Both the position numbers and the translations under genes were made by a program. DNA of 64,000 nucleotides from Xenopus tropicalis (taxonomy: Eukaryota; Chordata; Amphibia; Anura; Pipidae): assembly GCF_000004195.4 (NCBI RefSeq), contig NC_030682.2:133506234-133570233 (forward strand). Direction: 5' to 3'. The notes beneath the pieces were generated by a model. The model worked only from the letters and a program-made list of their open reading frames with translations. It searched no databases and had not been told where the DNA came from. How positions within the stretch are numbered: position 1 is the first letter of the stretch; each line of letters begins with the position of its first letter. Of the stretch, positions 24,827 through 36,607 are shown in pieces.

Positions 24827-25390
24827 ATGGGGACACATGACCCTACTTTTGAAATGTATGTTTACATGAAATTAAACCAATGACTTTGACTTCTGACCTT
24901 GCCAAAGGAATTGTGGATTCTCCCAGATGTAATGTGCTAGATTTCCTGGAACATATTCGCAGGGGAGCTTTTGGTACATGTTAGTTGGTGCATATGGAAA
25001 CCAAACAATCATAAAAGTGGTCCAATTCTGAGGGATAAATACTTTCCATTATTTTCCACTTGCTCTGTTTAATAAATGCCATATTGTTGGTCCCTACACA
25101 GACCAACGCAGATCAGCCTTGATAAACTGACAGATAGTCATATTCCAAATAAGCAAAGTAATATGATCAAGAAAAGTTTATTATTCCAAGATATACAGAT
25201 TTTTGCATGTGCTATGCATATTAACTCTATAGTAGGTTGGCCAAGGCCTGAGCAGGAACAAAGTAGAAGGGTGAAATGTAGGTCGATTAGGAAGACATTT
25301 TCTTACTGACCGTATCCAGAATGTGATTTTTCTTAATACTGTTTCTGAATTTGTGAATATGCATAAGGCATTCTACTAAGTATAATAGCA

Positions 25391-25412
25391 CTATATATAT
25401 ATATATATATCT
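25391..25412. repeat. (TA)n microsatellite
   Basis: A run of about ten TA dinucleotides in otherwise unremarkable intergenic sequence. Confidence 0.9.
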
Positions 25413-27077
25413 ATGACCATTACAAGGTAATACTAAGATGGTGCCCTGAAGAATGCCTCTACAAAATAAATGTATTTACACAGGGTTGTAACTACAGGTG
25501 GTGCAGAGGTTTGAACTACTCCTAGGCCTGAGTACCTGAAGGAGCCCTTTGGACACAAAGAACCAGATTGTTTGTTTTTAGACTTTTGGATATTAGATCC
25601 CCCTTTGTGAGACAACCTTTGGTCAGGGCACTCTATTTTTTCCTTACAGGGGGACTATCTTTTTTTGTTGTTTTTGTAACAAAATAAATTGTCATTCCAA
25701 TCAGCTTTCTAATATACATTAATCGAAAATATGGTTTTAGAGTCATCTGTAATGTAATTACTATAAAAAGCAGTAAAATTAGGTAGAATTTAAACTTCAA
25801 ACACTGTTGAGATCATTAAAAAGTTATTCAATTGTAAACATGAATTTCCCCTCCACTGCACAGAGTGTTTGGTATTGCTCTATTTGGACTCTATGGAAAA
25901 CACTGACTGCTGGCAGAATAGGTGGGAAATATTCTCCATATTCTAGAACTTACCTGGAAGAATTTGAATAAGAAAAAGAAAACCAGCAAGAAATGGCAGA
26001 CAGCTTCTTTTAATTAGCTGAATGAGCTCTATAGTTTCCCTTCTAAGAACAAAATATACATTTTTCATACATTGTGATAGAATCACCTTGTTAAGAAAAT
26101 AGATTTGTCTGTTTCAAAATTGCAATATACACCTATGTTATGTTCAATATGAGTCCCAATAACAGGGGTTGCACTGAAACTGTCCTCCGCCTGTGTGTTG
26201 GCAGGGAGGCCTTTTGGATTCCGATCAGGGTTTGGCAAAATTGAATTCTGCAAAAACAAAACAAAAAAAAGATTGGATTTGGCTGAATCCTGAACTGAAT
26301 CCAGGATCAGTATTCAAACTGTGTTTAGCTACTTTGTGTTTTCTGTTTTAGATCTGCAAATTACATTTTGGATTCCGCCAAAGCCAAGCCTTTTGTGCAG
26401 GACTGAGATTTGGCCTAGCTGAATCAAAACCCTAAATATCACATGACTTTAGATCATGTGACAACTGAAGGCAATAGTTATTTTATTTTTATTTAAAGAA
26501 GAAGGAAAGGTAGAATTAGCAGGGGTGTTAAAATGTTAGGCACTCTCCAGTGATTGTATTAATGTATCTGATACCCCGGGCTGGTGCTCCTGTTAGCAAA
26601 AAGACACCCTGGCCTGGGGTATATACAGAAGAGAGATGCTCTTCCATCATCTTTCCTCATGCCGGCTGCACAGAGTGGAAAGCCACAAAAAAGTCATACT
26701 GTGCATGTGTGTGTCCCAAGATCAGAGCAAATAGAGAAGGAAGGAAGAGGATTGCTCGTCTGCATACACCCCAAGCCGGTGTGGTTTCTGCTAATAGGAG
26801 CAACAGCCCATGGTATCAGGTAAGTGATCTTAATCACGGGGGGCAAAAATTTTAAACCCCCAATGATTGTAACTTTCCTTCTACTTTAATTTGATTAATT
26901 TACTCATGGAAATTAGGGTTTAGTTTCTGTTCAGGATTCAGTCAAAAATTGTGGTAAATTCCATATTCAACTGGATTCGGTGCATCCCAGTTACTTAGAA
27001 GAAAGAGTGGATTATGTTGCAAACTTTGCTCCAGGTATAGTCACGAGTGTCACCTGCACCAAGTTTATTATATAGTG

Positions 27078-27383
27078 TAGGGATCCCCAACCTTTCTAAC
27101 TCGTGAGCCACAGTCAAATGTAAAAAGACTTGGGGAGCAACACAAGCACCATAAAAGTTCATGGAGGAGCCACATAAGGGCTGTGATTGGCTATTAGGCA
27201 GCCTCTATGCACCCTATCAGCTTACAGGGGCTTTATTTGGTAGGAAATCTTGTTTTTATTCAACCAAAACTTGCCCCCAAGTCAGGAATTCAAAAATAAC
27301 TCCCTGGTTTGGGGGCACTGAGAGCAACATCCAAGGGGTTGGGGAGCAACATGTTACCCTGAGCCACTGGATGGGGATCACTG
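27078..27383. mobile_element. hAT-like MITE 3' of rspo2
   Basis: Ends TAGGGATCCCCAACC and ATGGGGATCACTG with an exact 8-bp duplication ATATAGTG (27070-27077 and 27384-27391). It lies about 0.2 kb beyond the farthest candidate rspo2 poly(A) hexamer, so it probably marks sequence outside the 3' UTR. Confidence 0.92.
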
Positions 27384-27596
27384 ATATAGTGGCTTTAACT
27401 GGGAGGAAGAATCGGATTAACTACCTTCTTATCCTCCCTAAAGAACCGAAGAAATGTGATCAAAGTAAAAAACAAAAAGCATTTATAACACAAGCTCTAT
27501 CATTTGGATTGAAATTAGATAAAGGTGTATACTGTTGCTTTTCTATGCAAACCTGAGAATTTAGACCCAAAGAAACCTTATTACACAGTAAATAAG

Positions 27597-28252
27597 TTTA
27601 TTATGTGTAGCTTCTCAGCACTATGTACAAATAACCGATAGGCTACATGGGACAATATGCAGTTACCTCTGTAGTACAGTATATTAGCTTAAACAGTTTC
27701 ATTATACAACTGTTTTAATAAAATAGGCGCTGGGAACAAACATCACCTAAACAAATATTTCATGTACAATTGTGAAATGTACAGTATGTAAAACGAGAAA
27801 AAAAACAATATTGGATCGCTCCCTCCAATGGGCTTCTTTATTCTGTTCTATTTTCCTTTCACAGAAATACACACAAGTCCGAGTAGTTGTAGAGCGTTTC
27901 TGCAATTCTACAACAATTCCTCTTCCAAAATTCTGCCAGTGCCCGTCACAGGCACTACATTAAAAACCAAAAAAATAATTAAAAATAAAATAAAAAAAAA
28001 TTCTTTGTCCCAACTACAACACTGATTCAACTCAGCGCTCACTCCTTTTTGGAAGTTCCGGATTGAGGAAAAAACATTTTTTTTTAAAAAAGTATAAATA
28101 ACACAAACAACTTTGTGAATCGGTTCACATGTTATTTGCAACCAATACTGTTAAAGCAGCGGTTCCGCAGTTCATTAGTGTGCAAGAGCATGTAGCAGCC
28201 ATTGTGCACTTAGCAAAAAAAAAAAAAAAAAGTTAATTAAGGAATTGTCTCT
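27597..28252 (-). other. rspo2: Probable rspo2 3' untranslated region
   Basis: This is the unique-looking, AT-rich sequence directly after the stop codon. It shares no repeat family with the rest of the window. Candidate poly(A) hexamers AATAAA on the minus strand lie at 27842-27837 and 27602-27597. A third at 28257-28252 overlaps the stop codon and is too close to leave a UTR. The left limit given is the farthest of these hexamers before a hAT-like element begins at 27383. A run of about 18 A on the plus strand (about 28215-28232), a U-run in the transcript, lies 20 bases past the stop. The true 3' end cannot be fixed without transcript data. Confidence 0.5.
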
Positions 28253-28368
28253 TTATTGGCTGGACCGGTCTGTAGCAAGGACAACGCTGTGCTGTTCCTG
28301 GGCCCTCTCCAGTAACTTCTTTTTCTTCTTCTTGTTCTTCTTGTCCTTCTTCTTTGTGGTTCTTGTTC
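28253..28368 (-). CDS. rspo2: R-spondin 2 exon 6: basic C-terminal tail and stop
   Basis: The last coding exon gives 37 codons plus TAA (28255-28253). Spliced after exon 5, the junction codon becomes GGA, giving PGG-TRTTKKKDKK and then a lysine run, followed by LLERAQEQHSVVLATDRSSQ. Human RSPO2 ends in the same layout, with a basic Lys/Arg stretch followed by ERAQEQHS and ATDR, and is the same length. In this family the basic tail adds heparin and matrix binding and modulates activity. The acceptor is CTTTCTCAG (AG at 28370-28369), with a plausible branch-point CTAAT about 20 bases further upstream. The reading frame is one of three open frames here because the exon is almost entirely AAG/AAA codons on the coding strand. 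The right frame is set by the phase-1 junction and the conserved ERAQEQHS block. The AATAAA hexamer at 28257-28252 overlaps the final codon and stop. Confidence 0.96.
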
Positions 28369-28516
28369 CTGAGAAAGCGAGCAAAGAAAGCGTAATTAGT
28401 GATATAATTATGACTTCTGCAGTATATGCAAGAAAGTGTTTGCGCTAAAAATGAAGAGGCGATAAGAAAACAAACCAAATACTTCTTTATATAATCAGCT
28501 AAATCATAAGTGCTTC

Positions 28517-28650
28517 CCTCCCCTGCCCATCCCTAGCACCTCCCCTGCCCACCTCTTGCACATCCCCTGCCTACCCCTAGCGCCTCCCCTGCCCATCCCT
28601 AGCGCCTCCTCTGCCCATCCCTAGCACCTCCCCTGCCTACCCCTAGCGCT
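28517..28650 (-). repeat. 22-bp G-rich minisatellite near the 3' end of rspo2 intron 5
   Basis: Six units with an exact 22-base spacing: CCCTG words start at 28521, 28543, 28565, 28587, 28609 and 28631. On the transcribed sense strand the units read GGGATGGGCAGGGGAGGCGC-like, with several runs of three or four G per unit. The array ends about 150 bases upstream of the exon 6 acceptor. Confidence 0.93.
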
Positions 28651-28716
28651 CAAGCCCAGCCTTTAGGAACTAAACTACTACACTACATCTAACATGCATA
28701 CACTGGTAGAAACTTA

Positions 28717-29230
28717 AGAGTTGATGCACTAAAGTGCGATAAGCGTTATCGCATGCTTTTTTGCATTAAAATTGACGCGGAAAAAACGTGCGATTTGCTA
28801 AAGTATTATCGCATGCGTTAAGGCGCATATCGCATGCGTTAAATAGCGCGCAACTGAATAAATTAATTTTAACGCATTGCATTAATTAGTGCACAGAAAT
28901 TAATACTAACGCATGATTCACAAACACTTAGACGCGCTAAATATCGCATTAGTCTGTGCGAAAATTAACACCTATTTGGGGCAGGCGGTAATTATAGAAA
29001 AGTACAGTTAATGAGCTTTTGGCAACACAATATGGACTTTGCAGTGGGATTTATTCAAGTCTGTGTTGGCCCCAGAGTGATGCAGCCGCCAGTTTGCAGG
29101 GAAATGGGCATTTTCAGAACAGTAGTTTTCCGAAAGTAACGGCGTGTATGGCTAATATGGCGTGCGTTTTTTCGCACGCGGTGACAAACTTGTTTCTATT
29201 TAACAATGTGTTGTCTGTGCCGGAATGATG
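28717..29230. mobile_element. GTGCGATAA-family TIR element, truncated copy
   Basis: Begins AGAGTTGATGCACTAAAGTG and shares GCATGCGATAA-type words plus a unique core (ACACAATATGGACTTTGCAG, CAGCCGCCAGTTTGCAGGGA) with 32180-33180, in inverted orientation for the core. The far end is missing. It provides the empty site for the insertion at 32648-32999. No protein. Confidence 0.75.
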
Positions 29231-29364
29231 TGTCCAAGCACCATAAATGATTGCTTTGTATCCTTTCTCCCAAAATGCAATATGCATCATGGATGAGGAT
29301 TTGGACAGGTGTTAATGCTCAATGTGCAAAATGAATGCATTCAACTGAAAACAGTTGAACACAC

Positions 29365-29440
29365 ACTGACATAGTTACATAGGTAAGTTGGGTTGAAAAA
29401 AATGACCAAAGTCTATCAAGTTGTACCCTTCCCCAGAGCA
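29365..29440 (-). mobile_element. 3' end of the CR1-like LINE, diverged
   Basis: Minus-strand match to the same tail (GGGTACAACTTGATAGAC, TTTTTTTCAACCCA, then ACCTATGTAACTATG). It is more diverged than the 10-kb copy. Similarity may extend to about 29600 but I cannot fix the edge. Confidence 0.6.
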
Positions 29441-30379
29441 CACACAGACCCGTACCGACCTATCTATACAATTAACTTGTATCTGCTTTAATACATTTAT
29501 AAAGTTGTTAAACAGGAATGTAGATTGAACTGACTCCTTTAGATTCCCCAGTTCAATCTTAAACAAATCTGCCCCAAAATTGTGCAAAACTACGATAAGA
29601 TATGTTTATATATTGAGGCTTGCTGAATGCTGCCTTTGTAAAATGTCAACAGTTTGTAGCTTAGGGGGTCACCAATAAGATAAATATGGAAAATAAAGTA
29701 AATATGCTGGTGATAACAGCAGGAAGACTAAAACTGCATTTTCAAATATCTACAGGGTTGGACTGGGCTGGCAGGGCACCGGCATCTGCATTAGAACTCT
29801 ATGCACAATATCTATAAAAGTGAATAGTGTATAGGATAGGACAGACCTGTAGTTTAATACATATGCATTTTTAATACTACTGATTAGTAACTTATCATTG
29901 TTTTGGGTTTTTTTTGCAGTATGAAGCTACGCCAATGGTTTTTGGGGGGATTTTTTTTTTTCCCATCGAAGCCAGATATCTGGTTCTACTTATTGCTTTA
30001 ATGAAAGCATGTTCTATTGCATAACCTACTAAAGAAAAAACAATAGGTAATAGGAAGAATGAGAAGCATCTGGAAGTCATTTGTTGTCAATCAGACTTGG
30101 ATTGGTCTTCTAACCTTATCAACGTCTAACGATCATAATTAAAAACAGCACAAGGGTTGATGCCACCGACCTTTAAAAAGACTTGAATGTAAGAAGTTAT
30201 AGATCATCTGCACCACAGAGATTAGCCGTCCGACTACGTTCGGCTCATGTTTGTGCGTCTGTGGCACACTGGTCACAAGTTTAAGGGGGCAGTTTACCTT
30301 GAGATTAGCATTAGGTCTTGTCTTGTGTAGGTATGAAAATAATTTAAACATTAAATAAACCCAATTAGGATTCATTGTA

Positions 30380-30545
30380 TGAATGGAGTCTACGGGAAAT
30401 GGCCTTTCCATAGTTTGGATGAACTTATTTAATGTTTAAATTCTTTTTTAGTAGACCTAAGGAATGGAGATCCAAATTACAGATGACCCCCTATCTGGAG
30501 AAACCCCAGGTCGTAAGCATTCTGGATAATGGGTTCTATACTTTT
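30380..30545 (+). mobile_element. CAGGTATGGG element, decayed and without array
   Basis: Carries both subterminal parts (AATGGAGTCTACGGGAAATG at the left; TGGAGATCCAAATTACAGAT and GCATTCTGGATAATGGGTTC at the right) but no 113-bp unit and worn ends. Confidence 0.65.
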
Positions 30546-32179
30546 ATTTTAGTTTCAGCTTAAAACTTGGGTTGATGAAATATGTCTAAAGTTTGCCCAC
30601 ATCTACCCCATAGCAACCAAGTAATTCTACTTGTTGATTGGTCCATACAAGTTACTAGGCAAGTGGCAAACTATAGGCTGTTAATTACATCTTCATTTAA
30701 TAAACCTTCGCTAAGACCTTTGGGGGGGGGGGAGAAACAATTTTGCAGCAACTCAAATTGTGGCAAAAAATATCAAACTCAAATTTTAGGGGAGCATTTA
30801 TTAATATTTGAATTTTGGTGGTTTTAGATTTCTACGTATGTCAGCAATTCGAATATCAAAATTCAGATATCAAAAGATCTGAATTGGAAAAGCAGAAACG
30901 AATGGTCACACAAAAACTGTCATTTGTATTGTTGTGTAAATGACAAGAACACCTACAGTACAAAAACACCCAAAAACCTATAAAACCACAAAGCAAAGGA
31001 AGACCTTCCGGTTGCAAAGGGACATCTGCCATTGGCTTCTACATGATCTCGATGGAAGTATTTTTGCTTTTGGATTTGTTGCGCTTTTGTCACATAATAA
31101 ACTGCAGGAAAAAAATCACGTTTTTCTTAACAAAATCGTATTTTTGGAAGATTTCAAGCAGCCATTTTATAAATACAATCCATGGGTAAGGAGTAGAAAT
31201 AGTAATAATATCCACTAACGGGCCTGTTAGAACATTCCTGTTACATCTCCAGTAGAACAACGCACTATACTACTTTGTTTCACTATTCACAGACACACAA
31301 TATTATATATGTGGTTCAAAATGTGTTTATCATTTGTTCAGATGGTTTTGCCTTGTGGGAATTTTGGTACAGCTAAATAGTTTGTTGCATTTATGTGCTT
31401 AGGCTGAACAACTACTTATAGGCAAACATGAATGTAAATAAGACTTTTCCCATAGTTACGTTGTTTGGAAATGCATCTATAAAAGGAATAAGATATGTCT
31501 ATGGAACCATTTTATGTTTTTTTTTCCAAGAGCTACAAACATGATCCACAAGGGGGCAGTCAATAGTTTTGTGTTTAACGTAGCAATTAACAAAATTAAA
31601 TACTTTCCCTGCCATTATTTACAGAAACAATTATCATGTAAATAAGTAAGCCATGAAACCTATATTCAGAATTAATATAGACCTTCTCCACCTACTCCAT
31701 AGAAAGGTATGGTCTCCATGTCCCTGGCTCTGTACAAAGGGCCTAATTCTTGAAATACATTACAATTTCTTCCTGCAAAAGTAACTACTGCATAACAGTT
31801 TCTAAAACAGCTAATTCTGACACATAACGGGGGGCCCTCTGGGAAAAAGGTTAAGAAACCCTTGGCGTAGGAACAGAAATGTTTATTTATGGACGAAAAG
31901 AGCAGAAACACTACATAAACTTCTGCCAACAAGACAACAATGGAATATTCTTTGGTCGGTAATGTTGAAGTCTTACATGTCTCCATCATACTTCACAACT
32001 ACTATATACTATACGGCTAATAAGGAATTTGATAATGAGACAACAGTATAGAGAATGTTGCCACATTAACTTTTTTAACTCAATAGGGTTGCAGTCACTA
32101 TTCCCCTATTTTCACAAGGTGATATCCAGGCACTCAAGCCTACAGCTTGTCCTCTTCCATAGTAGTACTTGGAAACATG

Positions 32180-33180
32180 GGGGTTGATTCACTAAAGTGC
32201 GATAAAATGTGCGCTATTTATAGCATGCGCTAAAAATTTTATTGTGTCTTATTTTTCGCGTCTTATTGCACGATTCGATAAAAGGATACTTGCGTTAATT
32301 TAGACACGATGCTGTTTGCGTTATTTAAGTTACGAAGACCGTGCGGTATTTGACGCAACGCGCACGAATTAACACATCACACACAAATTGTCACCGCGTG
32401 CGAAAAAATGCACGCCATATTAGCCATACACGCCATTACTGTCGTAAAACTACTGTTCTGAAAATGCCCATTTCCCTGCAAACTGGCGGCTGCATCACTC
32501 TGGGGCCAACACATACTTGAATAAATCCCACTGCAAAGTCCATATTGTGTTGCCAAAAGCTCATGAACTGTACTTTTCTATAATTACCGCCTGCCCCAAT
32601 TAGGTGTTAATTTTCACACAGACTAATGCGATATTAAGCGCGTATAAAGGTGGCCATACACGGGCAGATCCAAGCGAGCGGATCTTCACCCGATATCCCC
32701 ACCTACGGGTGGGGATATCGGGGAGGCATGTCGGTGAATTCGATCATTTGGCCCTGGGGCCAAACGATCGAATTCTGCACGCGGCAATGGGGCAGTCGGT
32801 TCGGGGGCCGCATCAACGAGCCGATGCGGTCCCCGATCCGACGGGATTTTCTAACCTGGCCGACTGATATCTGACCAATTTCAGGCCAGATATCGGTCGG
32901 CCAGTCCGATCGTTTCTGCCCCTACACGGGCCGATAAGCTGCCGAGTCGGTCCAAGGGACCGATATCGGCGGCTTCTATCGGCCCGTGTATGGGGACCTT
33001 AAGTGTTTGTGAATCATGCGTTAGTATTATTTCTGTGCGCTAATTAACGAAATTTGTAAAAATTAACGCATTCGGTTGCGCCCTATGCGATAATACTTTA
33101 GCGAATCGCGCATTTTTTTAACGCATTATAACGCAAAAAAGCATGCGATAAGCGTTATCGCACCGTAGTGAATCAACCCT
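32180..33180. mobile_element. GTGCGATAA-family TIR element with a nested insertion
   Basis: Inverted ends GGGTTGATTCACTAAAGTGC and GTAGTGAATCAACCCT. Arms are rich in GCATGCGATAA/TTATCGCATGC words. The core matches the 28.7-kb copy. A Harbinger-like MITE sits inside at 32648-32999. ATG follows the right end and precedes the left, but I do not regard this as a proven target duplication. Confidence 0.8.
32648..32999. mobile_element. PIF/Harbinger-like MITE, nested
   Basis: Ends AGGTGGCCATACACGGGC and GCCCGTGTATGGGGACCT, flanked by TAA on both sides (32645-32647 and 33000-33002). The TWA duplication fits PIF/Harbinger. GC-rich and largely palindromic (CGATATCCCCACC, AACGATCGAATTC words). No transposase, so non-autonomous. 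Confidence 0.9.
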
Positions 33181-33294
33181 ATGATGTGCTATCACTTAGT
33201 GCTTCTGGGAGATGTTTTTCGTCTGTACCCTTATCAGGGTGGCACAGTACACATACAAACATTATGACAGAACTCTTGTACATGGTTCTACCAG

Positions 33295-33515
33295 TAGTGA
33301 TGAGTGAATTTTTTTGGCAGGCATGTATTCACAGAAAATTTCCGCATTTTGCCATTAGTGAATTGTTGCTCAAATCCTCAGTGAAAAATATTGCGGGCAA
33401 GTCAAAATGGGCATGGTCATGTCAAAATAGGGACAGTTGTGTCAAAAAAATTGCGACACCTGCGTTTCGCAAATTGTTTTGGGGAAGCGAAACGGAACAG
33501 ATTTGCTCATCACCA
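33295..33515. mobile_element. hAT-like MITE (TAGTGATGRGCGAA ends)
   Basis: Ends TAGTGATGAGTGAATT and GCTCATCACCA with flanks TCTACCAG (33287-33294) and TCAACCAG (33516-33523), seven of eight matching. Contains the GAAGCGAAACGGAACAGA family block near the right end. Confidence 0.88.
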
Positions 33516-34067
33516 TCAACCAGTCCCAACAAAGAATTAGCTTAGGCCAACTATTCACATATAAACTACAATGTCATTTTCCTACTATGTGCTTTCTTCA
33601 ATTGCACGTTACACAAGGAACGTTACACAAGGAACCAATATGCTGGCATCTTATAATGTTCTCTCTCTCTTTACAACTTATGAGAAAAACCTATAGAGTT
33701 CCTTGCAATGGTGCATTATATTTCCAGCCATGTTACATTAACTATACCTACAGCTACATCACCCCATGGAGCCTGAGCAATATCCCCTTCTTGCTTCTTC
33801 TAAGGGGATGTGGACATTAAGGTGAAGTTTGCAACCAGCCAGTCTGAAAATCATGTTTCCCCTCATATTTTTTTTCAAAAACAGAAATAATTACGTATAT
33901 ATATTCAGTGCTTAATATTATAGAAAACAAAAATATAAAGTGGCCCTGGGGTAGAAGTAAAAGGCCCAGGTGATTATGGCTTGTATGCAATTTTAATATA
34001 TTTTTGGAAAACAGGTCACTTTTCCCAAGATTTGGAGTCTTGAAAAATTTGGGCATAGGGTCTAGAG

Positions 34068-34341
34068 CAGAGGTCCCCAACCAACGGGCCGCAGACGGTT
34101 AGGTACCGGGCCACAGCGGTTCCCGCGCGGCACATAAAAAGGCACAAACTGGCGCGCCACACACAAGAAGGCGCGACTAAATGCACGCAGAGGCGCGGAG
34201 AAACGTGACATGCGCACCAAGGTGCAAATAAAGCGCATGCCCGTGCCTGAAATTCGCGCAACCCACCCCTACCCCCTGGTCCTTGGAAAAAAATTTCGGC
34301 TCAGTACTGGTCCCTGGCGCTAAGAAGGTTGGGGACCCCTG
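34068..34341. mobile_element. hAT-like element, second ccccaacc subfamily
   Basis: Ends CAGAGGTCCCCAACC and GGTTGGGGACCCCTG with an exact 8-bp duplication GTCTAGAG (34060-34067 and 34342-34349). Its interior (GGGCCGCAGACGGTTAGGTA, GGCGCGCC) is unrelated to the other ccccaacc copies and GC-rich. Such ends are widespread in vertebrate hAT non-autonomous families. Confidence 0.9.
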
Positions 34342-35511
34342 GTCTAGAGGTTTCCCTCTGTTAGCTAATAGATCTTTGGAAAGGATCCTTCCATAAATCA
34401 TCAGATGGATGATCTGCTGGTATTTTTGGGTCATCTTCTATAGAGAAACATTGGAGACCTCTGTTATTGGTTACAGAATGAAAGAGAACCTATTTTGATG
34501 GGCCCCACTACGAAATAATGCTGGTAATTGCTCTGCTTATATTTAGCAATAGTATTTCAGTGCAATCTAATTCTGTTATCATAGCGATACAATGGCCAGC
34601 ACTCTGTTTGGCAGCCCCAAAGTCCCGCCAGTGGGGTATTACCCTGATTAGCTTGAGCTAGAGCAGGTTTCTTGCAGGCAATTTGTGAAATTAATACGTG
34701 TACAAATGTAACGCCAGGGGATCAACCACAGCGAAAGCAAATAAAGTCCAAACATAGTTTGTGCAGTCAGTAATGTTATGTTACATTATGAGCTGTGACA
34801 AGACATTACATTATACACTGCCGCGAATACAAGGCTTGTGCTGTCGTCGCAGGGAGCAAGTCCCGCTTGTGTTTAGAGTAGCCGAGCCACTTAAGGTAAT
34901 TATAGTATTTTGTCTGAATTTGTTTTCTGTTTATTTTTAAACCCGAGTCATTGAATTAAGCCCAAAATATTTTGTTTCATCAAGCTCTGGCCACTTAATT
35001 AGCTAACCTTAGCCAAGTATCTAATTGTCGACTGAAATATATCTTCTGACCTATGTTTTACAACAGTGGGAATAAAGAAAGGAGGAAAAAAAAAAAACCT
35101 TTGACTTTTCTACATTCTCCAGGCCGTATAATCAAAGAAATTTTTTCGTCAAAGTAAAAAACAGGTCATATGGCTCTAGGGTGCCGAACTCTTACAGAAA
35201 AATCAAAAAGCATAATTTAGTTAATATATGTTAAATAATTACAGGCTACAAATAAGTGGCTTTTGCACGTGCTAATGGGACTTTACCAAACATTTGTCTG
35301 TACGAGCGCTCTCCTGCTGTGGGGAGGGTATTCTCTCTCAACACTTGCTATTCCTGAACTCTTTTATGGAACTTCCCACTGTGAAACCAAGCGCCCACTA
35401 ATATACACGTTGGAGCATCTTGTTGCATTACAGAGTGCACAAACGTTTATTGAAGTTTTTGAATACAACCTTTGATGCTTTGAGGGCACTGCAATTTTTT
35501 AAATTATAGTA

Positions 35512-36607
35512 CAGGTATGGGATCCTTATCCGGAAACCCATTATCCAGAAAGCTCCGAATTACGAAAAGCCTGTCACACATAAACTCCATTTTAATCAAA
35601 TAATTCAGATTTTTAAGATTGATTTCCTTTTTCTCTGCAGTAATAAATCAATACCTTGTACTTGATCCCAACTAAGATATAATTACCCCTTATTGGGGGC
35701 AGAACAGCCCTATTGGGTTTATTTAATGGTTAAATGATTCCCTTTTCTCTGTAATAATAAAACTGTACCTGTACTTGATCCCAACTAAGATATAATTACC
35801 CCTTATTGGGGGCAGAACAGCCCTATTGGGTTTATTTAATGGTTAAATGATTCCCTTTTCCCTGTAATAATAAAACAGTACCCGTACTTGATCCCAACTA
35901 AGATATAATTAATCCTTATTGGGGGCAGAACAGCCCTATTGGGTTTATTTAATGGTTAAATGATTCCCTTTTCCCTGTAATAATAAAACAGTACCTGTAC
36001 TTGATCCCAACTAAGATATAATTACCCCTTATTGGGGGCAGAACAGCCCTATTGGGTTTATTTCATGGTTAAATGATTTCCTTTTCTCTGTAATAATAAA
36101 ACAGTACCTGTACTTGATCCCAACTAAGATATAATTACCCCTTATTGGGGGCAGAACAGCCCTATTGGGTTTATTTAATGGTTAAATGATTCCCTTTTCT
36201 CTGTAATAATAAAACAGTACCTGTACTTGATCCCAACTAAGATATAATTACCCCTTATTGGGGGCAGAACAGCCCTATTGGGTTTATTTAATGGTTAAAT
36301 GATTTCCTTTTCTCTGTAATAATAAAACAGTACCTGTACTTGATCCCAACTAAGATATAATTACCCCTTATTGGGGGCAGAACAGCCCTATTGGGTTTAT
36401 TTAATGGTTAAATGATTCCCTTTTCTCTGTAATAATAAAACAGTACCTGTACTTGATCCCAACTAAGATATAATGAATCCTTATTGGAGGCAAAACAACC
36501 CTATTGTGCTTAATTACTGTTTAAATGATTAGATCTAAATTACAGGAAGACCCATTATCCAGAAACCCCCAGTACCCGAGCATTCTGGATAACAGATACC
36601 ATACCTG
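35512..36607 (+). mobile_element. CAGGTATGGG element with 8 tandem units
   Basis: The longest array of this family in the window: eight 113-bp units between CAGGTATGGGATCCTTATCC and GATACCATACCTG. TA stands outside both ends. The last unit is the ATCCTTATTGGAGGCAAAAC variant. Confidence 0.92.

Larger units (their letters stand above)
1..27596. other. Intergenic sequence 3' of rspo2
   Basis: No conserved exon or RNA gene recognised on either strand. The listed transposons and minisatellites make up much of it. Blocks with nothing I can name: 1-605, 1664-2680, 9255-10013, 10764-11567, 12341-13890, 14822-16117, 16434-17319, 19534-21338, 22200-23180, 24000-24517, 24835-26200 and 26440-27069. In other vertebrates the gene on the 3' side of rspo2 is angpt1. 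None of it is visible here. Confidence 0.7.

Noticed and set aside
28245..28448. Plus-strand frame of Ser/Phe/Leu across rspo2 exon 6
   Set aside because: It is the antisense of the lysine codon run. The minus strand has the conserved protein, acceptor site and stop.
28233..28478. Minus-strand Glu-rich frame (EEGQEEQEEEKE) over rspo2 exon 6
   Set aside because: It is the frame shifted by one from the true one. Only the frame set by the phase-1 junction gives ERAQEQHS and the family's normal length.
33817..34261. Minus-strand frames with Cys/Arg-rich product near 34.1 kb
   Set aside because: They fall in the GC-rich hAT-like element at 34068-34341 and change character at its ends.
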